Below the pieces are notes generated by a model. It was not told the origin of the DNA, did no database searches, and saw nothing but the letters and a program-made list of their open reading frames with translations. Below, piece by piece: positions 14,724 to 23,080 of a DNA stretch of 64,000 bases. Positions within the stretch are counted from its first letter, which is position 1. Each line of letters begins with the position of its first letter. Source of the DNA: Ravibacter sp037191015 (GTDB lineage: Bacteria > Bacteroidota > Bacteroidia > Cytophagales > Spirosomataceae); contig JBBCKD010000027.1 in assembly GCA_037191015.1 (NCBI GenBank), forward strand, positions 434,001 to 498,000, given 5' to 3'. The translations under genes and the position numbers were made by a program.

Positions 14724-15701
14724 TCAGTCGCCGGGGCTCTGCTTCAGCCTATGCGGAAGCAGGGCAAAAAAGCTGTATATATTCATTATCCAGCCCGGCA
14801 CAACATACTCGCGCAGCACACAGCGCCACTCGTTGGTCTCGGGCTTTCTCATCCATAAATACCGTAATGCCAGTGCAGCCCGGCCGAAATAGTTCCTGGA
14901 ATACTGTCTCGAGTCGAGAAGCATACGGTAATACCGTGATATATTGATCTTGATCGTATCCGTATATTCAAAGTTGGTTTCCCTGTCGATACCTTCATAC
15001 ATCATGATCCTGTTGCGGAGGAAACGGGCGTCCCGATAGTGGTCCTTATTGCTCACCCCGCCCCGGTTTTTCCTGTAAACCGACATCAGCCGGGGGATAT
15101 ATCCTATCGGTCCCTGCTTGGCCAGGATGATATACCTCGGAATATCACCGCTCGAAGACTTCCTGAACCATTCCGGGTAGTACATCAGGTCGCCCTTGAA
15201 AAGCACGGCGGAGGTTGCGATAAACCACACTTCGTCTTCTCCTATCAGGTCCCTGAGCGTCACTTCCGTTTTCTGGTCGGGGGTATTCAATTCGTAAGAC
15301 GGCGTCCCGTCGTCATGGGTGACCAGTGCGTTGTGAAAGCAGGCAGACTGGTCGGGATGGGCGTCCAGGTGATCGGCCAGTATCTGCAGCCTGGACGAAT
15401 CGGTCCAGTAGTCATCGCCGTCCATATGGGCGATATACCTCCCTTTTGCAAGCTTCAGGGTCTCTACCGTATTAAAAAAGCCGTTTTGTCCCAGGTTTTT
15501 GGGATGAAGCACGGGTCTGATCTTGTCCGGGTATCTTTTCTGGTAATCCAGGATTATGTCTCTCGTTCCATCGGTGGAAAAGTCATCGCCAACCAGTATT
15601 TCGTATTCGAAATCAGTAACCTGGTTGAGCGCGCTCTCTATCGCCTGGCCGATAAACGCCTTTTGATTATAAGTGAGTATGGCGACCGAAACCTTCAGCA
15701 T
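14724..15701 (-). CDS. Glycosyltransferase family 2
   Basis: The 325-residue protein has the GT-A fold: VSVAILTYNQKAFIGQAIES at the N-terminus, ILVGDDFSTDGT, and the DxD-like metal/nucleotide site HMDGDDYW near residue 105. It would transfer a sugar from a nucleotide donor in the cytoplasm. The C-terminal half is basic and aromatic with no clear membrane helix. Start ATG 15701 places the conserved strand at residue 3; the frame runs 11 codons further up without support. It sits between the propeller protein and the ABC exporter, which suggests surface-glycan or glycolipid assembly. Confidence 0.92.
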   Translation of the reverse strand: MLKVSVAILTYNQKAFIGQAIESALNQVTDFEYEILVGDDFSTDGTRDIILDYQKRYPDKIRPVLHPKNLGQNGFFNTVETLKLAKGRYIAHMDGDDYWTDSSRLQILADHLDAHPDQSACFHNALVTHDDGTPSYELNTPDQKTEVTLRDLIGEDEVWFIATSAVLFKGDLMYYPEWFRKSSSGDIPRYIILAKQGPIGYIPRLMSVYRKNRGGVSNKDHYRDARFLRNRIMMYEGIDRETNFEYTDTIKINISRYYRMLLDSRQYSRNYFGRAALALRYLWMRKPETNEWRCVLREYVVPGWIMNIYSFFALLPHRLKQSPGD

Positions 15702-15721
15702 AAGGTACAATAGATGCTTTT

Positions 15722-16660
15722 CTAATCTTCCCAAACGGCATAGCCGAAGCCTGAAGCCCCGAAGCCATTCCCGTTGTAAAATAAGTACTTTTTATCTCCT
15801 CTCGTGTAATAGTGCGCGTAATTCATCATCTGGAAATCGAAATCTTCCGGGTGTCCGGACCTTGCGATCCCCACCTGTCCGTCTTTTCTTTCCCAGTTGA
15901 CTCCGTCCGTTGACTCTGCATACCCCAGCCGGTAACTGAAACGCGGGTTTGAACGGTAGTCCAGGGCATTGCGGTAGGAATAATACATTTTATAAATACC
16001 GTCTTCCTTCAGCACGCTGGGCCGGCCTACGGCATCCAGGAAGTCGTCGAAATCGATTGCCGGGATATCGCTTATTTCCCAGTGTATACCGTCTTTCGAA
16101 ACAGCCGAGTGGCAGCGGTAATAGGGTTCGGGGATTCCATGGATATACTCCCACTTCTGGCACGAAATATACCACATTCTCCAGGTACCGTCTTCCTCCA
16201 CCATTACAGACGGCATGGCGGCCCACACCGGGTCATGGATGTTCCTGTCAAGAACCGGGCCTCTGAATTTTTTATGAAAGGTCAGCCCGCCGTCCTCGCT
16301 GACTGCAAGGCCGATAGAAAGGCGATAAGTATGGGGTACCTTGTTCCATCCTGTATAATAAAGCCATATTTCCCCGTCAGGGCGTTTGACAAACCAGGAG
16401 GGCATCACCCCGGTCTCGTCGTTTTCCCCCGGGCGTCCTACGTCCATGACAGACTTGTTGTGGATATATGTAACGCGGGAAAAATCGTCAGGATCGACTT
16501 CTATAAAAGTCGGCCTGGTTTGCACTTTGTCGTCACGGGATGAAAAATATATCCTGACTGCCCCGTTTGTTTCGTAAACAAATGGAGCCTGGGCGTGTGT
16601 GCGGCTGTGAACCAGATCGCCTTGCGGCTTGTAAATGATTCCCTTCTTAATCCAAGACAT
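15722..16660 (-). CDS. Five-bladed beta-propeller protein, GH43/GH32-like
   Basis: The 312-residue product is a series of propeller blades with repeated turns such as VSEDGGLTFHKKF, VSKDGIHWEI and ESTDGVNWERKD and acidic residues near blade starts (HDPVWAAMPS, DAVGRPSVLKEDG). This plan is shared by GH43, GH32, GH68 and GH130-type enzymes acting on glycans. No signal peptide is seen, so it is probably cytoplasmic. It is the first gene of a three-gene set with a GT2 and an ABC exporter. Enzymatic activity is unproven; it could act on a sugar intermediate of the glycan made by that set. Confidence 0.65.
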   Translation of the reverse strand: MSWIKKGIIYKPQGDLVHSRTHAQAPFVYETNGAVRIYFSSRDDKVQTRPTFIEVDPDDFSRVTYIHNKSVMDVGRPGENDETGVMPSWFVKRPDGEIWLYYTGWNKVPHTYRLSIGLAVSEDGGLTFHKKFRGPVLDRNIHDPVWAAMPSVMVEEDGTWRMWYISCQKWEYIHGIPEPYYRCHSAVSKDGIHWEISDIPAIDFDDFLDAVGRPSVLKEDGIYKMYYSYRNALDYRSNPRFSYRLGYAESTDGVNWERKDGQVGIARSGHPEDFDFQMMNYAHYYTRGDKKYLFYNGNGFGASGFGYAVWED

Positions 16661-16771
16661 TGCGTATGCTGCTTTTTGTCTGAAAGTATAATTTTTTTCA
16701 GAAGCCAAAATTAAGGTTTTCTTTCTTAGGGAAAAAATGCCTTTAGCTTCTAATATATGCCGGTTAGTAAA

Positions 16772-16785
16772 TTAACGCCCGTTAA
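16772..16785. promoter_or_regulatory. Palindrome TTAACG-CC-CGTTAA, possible operator
   Basis: A perfect 6-bp inverted repeat with a two-base centre lies in the 235-base space between the divergent propeller gene and bdhA. It is placed where a repressor or activator of either gene could bind. No other evidence. Confidence 0.3.
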
Positions 16786-16878
16786 GAAAACCAGCGCTCC
16801 CCGAAACGCCCGCCTTTTTTAGGAGCTTTCATTGAAGGTGATTAGTTTTGGTTTATAAGCTAAAGTCCGGGAGGTAGT

Positions 16879-16899
16879 ATGAAGAAGAATAAACGATGA
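16879..16899 (+). CDS. Possible 6-codon leader peptide MKKNKR before bdhA
   Basis: GGGAGG at 16869-16874, a strong Shine-Dalgarno sequence, stands four bases before an ATG at 16879. The frame is MKKNKR and a TGA stop whose last bases overlap the bdhA ATG at 16896 (ATGA). This would couple translation of the two frames. Strong Shine-Dalgarno sites are uncommon in this phylum. It may simply be a mispositioned RBS. Confidence 0.35.
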   Translation: MKKNKR

Positions 16900-17678
16900 A
16901 AAGTATGACCAAAACAGCTCTAATAACAGGTAGTACAAGCGGCATAGGACTTATTATTGCCGGAGAATTCGCCCGGGCGGGCTATCAGCTGATCTTCAAC
17001 GGCCTCGAACCTGACGGCGAGAGGATCGCCGCTGAAACCGTTGCGCCTTTCGGAGTACGGCACCGCTACTTCAGCACCGACCTGCGCAACCCGGCAGCTA
17101 TCAGGAAGATGGCGGAGGAAGGACTGGATACGTTCGGCACGATAGAAGTGCTGATCAATAATGCGGGGATACAGCACGTGAGCCCGGTCGAAGATTTCCC
17201 GGAAGATAAATGGAACGACCTTCTTTCCGTTCACCTGAGCGCTGCCTTCCATTTGTCCAAAGCCCTTTTTCCTTCCATGAAGAAAAGGAAATACGGCAGG
17301 ATCATCAATATCGCCTCTGCGCACGGGCTGATCGCTTCACCCTACAAAAGCGCCTATGTGGCTGCCAAGCACGGACTGACAGGCCTGACCAAAACACTGG
17401 CTATGGAGGGCGGAGCTTTCGGAATAACGGCCAATGCTATCTGTCCCGGCTATGTATTGACTCCGCTGGTTGAAAAACAGATCCCCGAACAGATGCAGGT
17501 TCATGGCATGGGCCGGCAGGAAGTTATCGAAAAAATATTCCTGAAAGAGCATGCGGTCAAGGAGTTCGTTACTCCCGAAGCAATAGCTGCTACTGCCTTG
17601 TTCCTGGCCGACAGCGCGGCAGCATCTTATATCTCAGGCGCGGCGATCCCGGTAGACGCAGGCTGGACGGCCCACTGA
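16896..17678 (+). CDS. 3-Hydroxybutyrate dehydrogenase-like short-chain dehydrogenase
   Basis: The 260-residue SDR has the NAD-binding motif TGSTSGIG (about residues 12-19), NNAG, the catalytic Ser (NIASAHG), and YxxxK (YVAAKHG). The block NAICPGYVLTPLVEKQIPEQ is the hallmark of the D-3-hydroxybutyrate dehydrogenase group, which interconverts 3-hydroxybutyrate and acetoacetate with NAD in the cytoplasm. Start could be ATG 16896 or ATG 16905 (MTKTALITG). No polyhydroxybutyrate genes are nearby, so its role may be ketone-body use. A short leader frame overlaps its start. Confidence 0.88.
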   Translation: MKSMTKTALITGSTSGIGLIIAGEFARAGYQLIFNGLEPDGERIAAETVAPFGVRHRYFSTDLRNPAAIRKMAEEGLDTFGTIEVLINNAGIQHVSPVEDFPEDKWNDLLSVHLSAAFHLSKALFPSMKKRKYGRIINIASAHGLIASPYKSAYVAAKHGLTGLTKTLAMEGGAFGITANAICPGYVLTPLVEKQIPEQMQVHGMGRQEVIEKIFLKEHAVKEFVTPEAIAATALFLADSAAASYISGAAIPVDAGWTAH

Positions 17679-17730
17679 GTACCTGCTTTAAAGTTGCCCG
17701 TTATAAAATCGCAGGCTAAACCGGGCTAAT

Positions 17731-18405
17731 TCAAACCCCGTTAACCCCGTTAAATGCCTGGCTCAGTTCGATGATATTATCGACGTTCAACTTTTTGAAA
17801 ATCTTGGATTTGAATGTGCTGATAGTCGACACGCGCCGGTTCATCTCCCTGGCAATAACCGAAACCGTCATTCCCTGTATAAGGTACCTCGCCACAATTA
17901 TTTCCATATTGGAAAGCCGGGCTATACCCCGCTCTTTCTTTACAGGACCCGAGAAAAGAGTTTCCCATACCAGCTCGGTGGCGATATATTTCTTCCCGGA
18001 CAAAACAACTTCTATACACCTTTTGAAGTCGGGTATATCAAAATTAGGAGCCAGGTATCCATATACGTTCCATTGCACCAGCCTGGAGACGACATCCAGG
18101 CTGATTTTCGGAAAATCATAAAGGATCACCCTATCGGACCGGTAGCGCGCCGCAATTTCCGGGACCTTTTCCATTATTGCATTATACGTCAGGTTGTGAC
18201 ACGATATCAGCACTATTTCCGGTATAAATTCCGGGATCCCTCCCGGATTCCTACCCTCCCGGGGACTTTCGATGAGCATGATATCTTCCCCCCAGCTTTC
18301 CCGGAGCACAACCGAAAGCCCTTTGGTAAATACCGGCCGGTTGTCTACAATCACAATGCTTATATTCTCTTTTTTCCTGCGATCGGTTAGTGTGGTTATC
18401 TCCAT
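17731..18405 (-). CDS. LuxR/NarL-type response regulator with degenerate receiver
   Basis: The 224-residue protein has a receiver-like N-terminal domain and a C-terminal LuxR helix-turn-helix (RLSNMEIIVARYLIQGMTVS ... STFKSKIFKKLNV). Lined up with NarL-type receivers, the second acidic-pocket residue is Asn (IVDNRP), the phospho-acceptor Asp position reads Ser in VLISCHN, and the conserved Lys in GYL(L)KD is Pro in GYLAPN. It should not be phosphorylated; it may be set by protein partners or ligands, or act constitutively. No histidine kinase is adjacent. It is tail-to-tail with bdhA. Confidence 0.85.
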   Translation of the reverse strand: MEITTLTDRRKKENISIVIVDNRPVFTKGLSVVLRESWGEDIMLIESPREGRNPGGIPEFIPEIVLISCHNLTYNAIMEKVPEIAARYRSDRVILYDFPKISLDVVSRLVQWNVYGYLAPNFDIPDFKRCIEVVLSGKKYIATELVWETLFSGPVKKERGIARLSNMEIIVARYLIQGMTVSVIAREMNRRVSTISTFKSKIFKKLNVDNIIELSQAFNGVNGV

Positions 18406-18869
18406 TTTAGAAAGAATACTGTTGCCGTAAAGCCTGCCCGGGAGAATGACCGGATCCTCCCTGAAAGCCAGGCAGCCTACATTTAAATTTTTATCGTGTA
18501 AGCCTATACGGATGTGTAAAATTCAGGCAGGCGTCTATACACGGTAGTTTGTGCGTAGCTGATACGACCACAAGATACCTGACATAAGGCCATGCCTTCA
18601 TTTTTTTAAATAATAACATAATCGGAAGGTTTCTGACAATAAATACCGTATACATAAGAGGATAAGCAGAAAGGAATCAGCGTGAGTCTGTCTCAGACTC
18701 AGACGAAAGGAGTGCCGTGCAAATATCGCCTGCAACCCCCTGCGCACAAATTGAAAAATCTTAATATTATACCACCGCACGAATTGATATTTCTTAATAT
18801 TTTACCTGAAGCAGCAGGCTATGTCCTGCCGGTCGCCGGCATTCCGGTGCAGGCAGGCCTATGATCCGG
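18406..18869. other. 464-base intergenic region upstream of the LuxR regulator
   Basis: No credible gene. A 26-base direct repeat (18748-18773 and 18781-18806, 21 of 26 identical, 33 bases apart) centres on TCTTAATATT-T/A-TACC. A small AGTCTG-TCT-CAGACT inverted repeat lies in the same spacer. These could be binding sites, as the spacing is about three helical turns. Two ~60-codon frames on opposite strands overlap here and show no protein features. Confidence 0.4.
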
Positions 18870-19463
18870 CTATTTCGAAAGCCGGTTCTGGGATTTGAGG
18901 TAGCTGAAATGCTCGGGAGTAATATTAAGATATGATGCTATGATTTTCTGGGAAACTTTCTGCCCGATTGCGGGAAACCTTTTGTTCAGCTCCTCGTAGC
19001 GCTGGATGGGGTCAGAATTATAGAAGCTGAAGATTTCCTCTAATTTGAACAGGCAGTATCTCTCCCATAGCACTCTGACGAGCCTCTCGCCTTCCTGCAT
19101 ATGGCTCCTGGCCCACAGGATCGTACGGAACGGGATAAAAACCACCTCTGTATTTTCATTGGCCTGGATATAGTATGGAGATAAATGATCGAATAACAAT
19201 CCGTCGATATGCGTCAGGAAGTCGCCTTCTCCTGCGAAGTGCAGCGTGCTTTCTTTTCCCTGGGTGGAAAGGTATATCCGGCAGAACCCGGAATTGACAA
19301 AAAATATCCCCTGGCATTTTTCGCCTTCCTTCAGAAGGAACTGCGTTTTTTTATACTTCTGCACCTCCAGTTGATCGGTAAGGTCTCTTATTTCAGCCGG
19401 GCTTATTTTTACGAGAGACAAAAAAGAGCCGATCAGCTTTTCAAAAGGAGGAGGAACAGACAT
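18870..19463 (-). CDS. Crp/Fnr family transcriptional regulator (second copy)
   Basis: The 197-residue protein has a cNMP-binding-type beta roll (FLLKEGEKCQGIFFVNSGFCRIYL ... GEGDFL, quoted in parts), a dimer helix and a C-terminal region KIIASYLNITPEHFSYLKSQNR. The recognition helix retains Glu and Ser but has Tyr in place of the Arg seen in the regulator at 528, so it likely reads a different site or binds weakly. It follows the third copy at 19498 with a 34-base gap on the same strand; the two are probably cotranscribed. Signal and targets unknown. Confidence 0.85.
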   Translation of the reverse strand: MSVPPPFEKLIGSFLSLVKISPAEIRDLTDQLEVQKYKKTQFLLKEGEKCQGIFFVNSGFCRIYLSTQGKESTLHFAGEGDFLTHIDGLLFDHLSPYYIQANENTEVVFIPFRTILWARSHMQEGERLVRVLWERYCLFKLEEIFSFYNSDPIQRYEELNKRFPAIGQKVSQKIIASYLNITPEHFSYLKSQNRLSK

Positions 19464-19497
19464 GGGTCGTGTATTTGATATTGATATTAACCGCGTG

Positions 19498-20079
19498 TCA
19501 GATTTTGCCGGTCAGGTTCAGCCGGGTAAAGTAAGCCGGGTCTATCCTTAAAAAGAAACTCCGGTAACGCTGGTTTACTCTTGACTCGACCTCCGGAAAT
19601 AATTCCGTCATCAGCCTGTACCGTTCCGCAGGCGCCTTCACATATTGGAACCTGGCAATCTTACAAAGCAGGTAATAGAATTTCTCAAAAATGATCCTAC
19701 CCAATTTATCTCCCTCTTCTACATTATCATAAAACCATTCAACCGCCGTGCGGGGAATGACAACGCATTCAGTATCTTCCAGGGCCTGGATCCCAGACAT
19801 TGCAGGCTGCCCCGTCTTAAAGCTGATAAGATCGGTAATCAAATGATTTTCAAAGGCAAACCGGGTAACGAACGGGCTTGGGTGCTCTATTTTCGATATA
19901 TTGCAGAGAAGGCCTTTATTGATAAAAAATAAGCGGTCACAAATTTCATTTTCCTCTGTCAGCATATCACCTGCACGATACTTTTTAATAAAAATCTGCT
20001 GATTAAATCCGCTTATTTCCCTTTGATTCCATTTTATTTTATCCGAAATAATGGCGTTTAATTTATAAAAACCCGGCAT
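19498..20079 (-). CDS. Crp/Fnr family transcriptional regulator (third copy)
   Basis: The 193-residue protein keeps the cyclic-nucleotide-binding beta roll (YRAGDMLTEENEICDRLFFI, INKGLLCNISKI) and dimerisation helix. Its C-terminal part reads QRYRSFFLRIDPAYFTRLNL, only faintly like a helix-turn-helix; the usual IASYLGIT pattern is weak. It may be a DNA-binding-impaired partner of the regulator at 18870. It is the first gene of that pair, with a 290-base AT-rich region upstream. Sequence identity between the two looks low, so an old duplication or independent recruitment is likely. Confidence 0.78.
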   Translation of the reverse strand: MPGFYKLNAIISDKIKWNQREISGFNQQIFIKKYRAGDMLTEENEICDRLFFINKGLLCNISKIEHPSPFVTRFAFENHLITDLISFKTGQPAMSGIQALEDTECVVIPRTAVEWFYDNVEEGDKLGRIIFEKFYYLLCKIARFQYVKAPAERYRLMTELFPEVESRVNQRYRSFFLRIDPAYFTRLNLTGKI

Positions 20080-20371
20080 TAATATAAACTCACGTTTAAT
20101 TCAACTTTTGAATGTTAAACTGATTAAAACATGCTATTGTCGCTTGTTAATTCAACAAAACAAGAAGTCAATATATAAAAAGAAAGCCATTTTAAGTAAA
20201 AAATTTTTTGAGAATTTTTGTCGTAGTAATTCTTGTACAAGTAAAAATATTTATAAGCATAGAAAAGAATCTATACCATAAACGTATTACAAACAAAACA
20301 TATAATAATTACGTCAATTAAATACGAAATATTGACTACATATTGTAGTAATAACTCTACCTAGTCATAAA
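20080..20371. promoter_or_regulatory. AT-rich upstream region of the tandem Crp/Fnr pair
   Basis: About 290 bases, clearly AT-richer than the surrounding genes. It contains repeated TTAATTCAAC (about 20098 and 20145) and short inverted repeats of the TTCA/TGAA and CTTGTT/AACAAG kind. It likely holds the promoter and operators for the minus-strand regulators. No gene is seen. Confidence 0.45.
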
Positions 20372-20405
20372 GAAAGCCGGGCATATCAGCGCATGCCCGG
20401 CTTTC
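20372..20405 (-). terminator. Strong terminator of the papain-family lipoprotein gene
   Basis: GAAAGCCGGGCAT (20372-20384) and ATGCCCGGCTTTC (20393-20405) form a perfect 13-bp stem with an 8-base loop. On the minus strand it is followed by TTTATGA. It lies 27 bases after the stop of the peptidase gene. Confidence 0.75.
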
Positions 20406-20432
20406 CAACCTCTAAATCAGCAACCTGTTATC

Positions 20433-22124
20433 CTAATTAACGTAAACCTGGGAAAGTTGAGAAGGCCCTTTCCCCCTTTTCGATTGATATTCCTCCACTG
20501 CTGTCCGGAGCGCCCCGCTTTTTTTCAGGGTTGTGATCATAGCCGATATTTCCTCCCTGGTGTAGGCATTCCGGGCTTTCCCCCCGCCCGATTCGCGGGG
20601 TTCGGGAAGCGCTGTCTTCCTGTCAGGCCTGAGAACGGCCGTCCGGGCATTTGCATTGCTGAGCTTAGCCGAGATAACACCATTATTGATCAGCACCGGA
20701 GCTCCCGAACCTGCCGTAAGGAAATGATAATTATTGGCTTCGTTGGCTTCCGTAACTGCATCAAAAGCATCTGCAACACATACCAGGTAGTAAAACCCGG
20801 TAATTTTCGGCATCTTATATTCCCAATAGATCCTGTCGGTATTAAAGATGGTTTCAGCTACCCCTTTTCCGGCAGGCAGGTTCACGTTGTTCCACCAGTT
20901 ACCCGCTATGCCGTGCCCGCCGCTCTCCAGTTTACCGTTTTGCCCGGGACTGCCGTAGCGGTCTGTATATTCGTCGTAAAGCAGGATTCCGAAATCTTTG
21001 GCATCGAATGCGTTATAATAAAGGTAGCAGATGTTCCAGCGTGATTTCGCCATTACTCCCTCCGTTCCCACATTATATACATTATAGGTCATTTCGCGAT
21101 CGAGCTGGTCGGAAGTATTTGAATTTTTCACGTCGCTGACATTCCATGGAATAAGATCCTGTCCCGTTGCCGGGGTATCGTCTTCTTCCGGCGGATCTAC
21201 CGGGTTATAATCATCCCTGACACCGTTGGTAGCTATGAAAGCCATCATCCCGAATTGCGGGTTTACCATAAAGCGGTAGTCAATCCAGATAAATCCGCGG
21301 TCGCCCCAGGCGGCGCCCCAGGAGTTGACAACCCTGAAGGCGCCGTTTGCACCTTTCTGGTCATCATATCCGACTATGACCATGGCGTGGTAGGCATGTT
21401 GTCCTACATTGGCAAATGAAGAATGGCTTGACAATACCTGGTCGCTCCGCCAGGTCATAAAGTTATCGCTGAGCTTTGCACCGAAGACTACCGGTCGGTT
21501 TTGCGAAATATACGTTTTGATTTCGTTGACGCTCATTCCTATTTTCCGGAAATTGCTCAGCCTGTTATTTCCCGCCTCCTGCTTTACCGCCGGGTCGGGA
21601 GATTGTGAGCACGAACCCAATCCCGTATAGGGAACGCTGCTCATAGACGCTACTCCTCTGTCGATCAGTTGCCTGAATGCCGGCTCAAAATTGGTACCCC
21701 CGCAGTCTTTGCCTTTTTGAGAGGCCGGTATTGCCAGGAACAAGTCCTTGGGGCTTGCCTGTCTCCCCGGATCAGAAAGCTGGCTCGCGGAGTAATTGCC
21801 GTCCAGCGCGTTGAGCAATGTCTTCAGGTTGTATCCAGCCGCCCAGGTAACGCATGTCCCGTACTGTCCCTGGTCGCCTATCGGCGGGAGCTTGCCCTCA
21901 ATGGTATACTTTACCGGCAGCGTATTATTGCCGAAATCGAGGTAAATATTGGAGGGAATTTCCTCCGGTTTATCTTCGCCGTTCCATCCCAGGGCAAACT
22001 CCGTATTCCCGATAATAGGGCCGGGAGCGTCTTCGTCTTCCTCCGAGCAGCCCGCCGCGCAGAAAACGAGGCCGGCCAGCATACCCAGTCTGACGGTTTT
22101 CCGTATAATGTCTGCTTTTTTCAT
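20433..22124 (-). CDS. Papain-family (C1) cysteine peptidase lipoprotein
   Basis: The 563-residue protein starts with a lipoprotein signal (LVFCAAGC, lipidated Cys 26) and an acidic linker. The peptidase core has Gln 85 and Cys 91 (IGDQGQYGTCVTWAAG), exactly the six-residue spacing of papain Gln19/Cys25, a His in QHAYHAMVIVGYD (around residue 255) and an Asn in VVNSWGAAWGDRGF. There is no long inhibitory propeptide. The C-terminal half (after a Pro/Asp/Glu linker) contains a CARDB-like beta domain (NVSDVKNSNTSDQ ... FYYLVCVADAFDAV). It should sit in the outer membrane or at the surface. It follows the pentapeptide gene by 32 bases; the pair likely works together. Confidence 0.87.
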   Translation of the reverse strand: MKKADIIRKTVRLGMLAGLVFCAAGCSEEDEDAPGPIIGNTEFALGWNGEDKPEEIPSNIYLDFGNNTLPVKYTIEGKLPPIGDQGQYGTCVTWAAGYNLKTLLNALDGNYSASQLSDPGRQASPKDLFLAIPASQKGKDCGGTNFEPAFRQLIDRGVASMSSVPYTGLGSCSQSPDPAVKQEAGNNRLSNFRKIGMSVNEIKTYISQNRPVVFGAKLSDNFMTWRSDQVLSSHSSFANVGQHAYHAMVIVGYDDQKGANGAFRVVNSWGAAWGDRGFIWIDYRFMVNPQFGMMAFIATNGVRDDYNPVDPPEEDDTPATGQDLIPWNVSDVKNSNTSDQLDREMTYNVYNVGTEGVMAKSRWNICYLYYNAFDAKDFGILLYDEYTDRYGSPGQNGKLESGGHGIAGNWWNNVNLPAGKGVAETIFNTDRIYWEYKMPKITGFYYLVCVADAFDAVTEANEANNYHFLTAGSGAPVLINNGVISAKLSNANARTAVLRPDRKTALPEPRESGGGKARNAYTREEISAMITTLKKSGALRTAVEEYQSKRGKGPSQLSQVYVN

Positions 22125-22156
22125 CTGTGAGATATTTATTTGTGAAGTTGTGAGTG

Positions 22157-23080
22157 TCAAGGTGTTATTATAATTCTCTCCATATCGGGCTTGCCGTATT
22201 CAAACCGGGCGCCTTTCATGGATACCCCTCCCTTCAAATCAGCCCCGCCCCATTCCGTCAGGTCGCTGAATGTAGCTTCATCCAGGTTTACGGTCCGTGT
22301 ATAGGATGTCCGTGTCCATTCTGCCCTTTCCGAAAACCTGGCGCCGCTGTAGACTGCGCGTTCATAATATTTGCCGTAGCCGAAGAAGGCCGCTCTCCTG
22401 AAGTTGGCCAGGCTCATGTCCATATAGCCATGCACCGAAATCCCCGTCAGAACGACATGCTGCCAGAAGTCCGATTGCTGTACGGAAAACTGGCCCAGCA
22501 TGGTGGCGTCCTTCCCCCGGAAAGCCCCGCGGATAACCGATTCCTGCATCAGGAAGTCTGCTTTAAAAACGGCTTCCTCGAACCTGAAATCACCTGATAC
22601 CCGGCATGCCTGTAAAGTCACGGACTGCTCGAAATAGCTTTTTGTAAAACCCAGGTGGCTTTCAAAGACCGCACCGCTTAAGTCGGCGGCGCTATCTGCC
22701 TGGCATTGCTGAAAACTCACCGGGTAAAGAAAACGGCAGGTCCGCAGCATCTCGCTTCCAAAGCTGATCCCCGTTATTTTACCGGTGAAATGGCAGCCTT
22801 CAAAATAAATGGGAGCGCCGACCTGTACCTGCATTGCCTGCGGACCGAGGGGAATCTCTTCTCCTGCTTTTGTAAAGTCAAGATCCCCTTCTACCGTACA
22901 GTCTCTGACGATTACAGGCCGGCCTTTCCTCAGCATGTCCGTAATGGCTGCTGCCTGAATCGTATCCGAATCAAATTCTGTCAACCTGCCTGACGATGAG
23001 CAGGAGGTGTTGGGCAGCGAAGACGCTGTCAGCAGACAGCTCAGCAACAGGCCGGGAAATCGAAGCAGTCGGGTGGTCAT
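22157..23080 (-). CDS. Exported pentapeptide-repeat-like protein
   Basis: The 307-residue product has a signal peptide (LLRFPGLLLSCLLTASSLP) followed by a Ser/Cys-rich stretch that may be lipidated, though the lipobox is weak. The rest reads as a right-handed beta helix of degenerate pentapeptide-type coils: DLDFTKAG, YFEGCHFTG, DLSGAVFES, DFRFEEAVF, NLDEATFSD, SMKGARFEY. Such helices usually serve as binding or structural modules. It is the first gene of a two-gene unit with the C1 peptidase. Possible roles are substrate, inhibitor or anchor of that peptidase; none is shown. Confidence 0.75.
   Translation of the reverse strand: MTTRLLRFPGLLLSCLLTASSLPNTSCSSSGRLTEFDSDTIQAAAITDMLRKGRPVIVRDCTVEGDLDFTKAGEEIPLGPQAMQVQVGAPIYFEGCHFTGKITGISFGSEMLRTCRFLYPVSFQQCQADSAADLSGAVFESHLGFTKSYFEQSVTLQACRVSGDFRFEEAVFKADFLMQESVIRGAFRGKDATMLGQFSVQQSDFWQHVVLTGISVHGYMDMSLANFRRAAFFGYGKYYERAVYSGARFSERAEWTRTSYTRTVNLDEATFSDLTEWGGADLKGGVSMKGARFEYGKPDMERIIITP

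Noticed and set aside
18598..18864. Two overlapping ~60-codon frames in the intergenic region before the LuxR regulator
   Set aside because: No start signal, no domain, opposite strands, and repeats in the same place; most likely chance.
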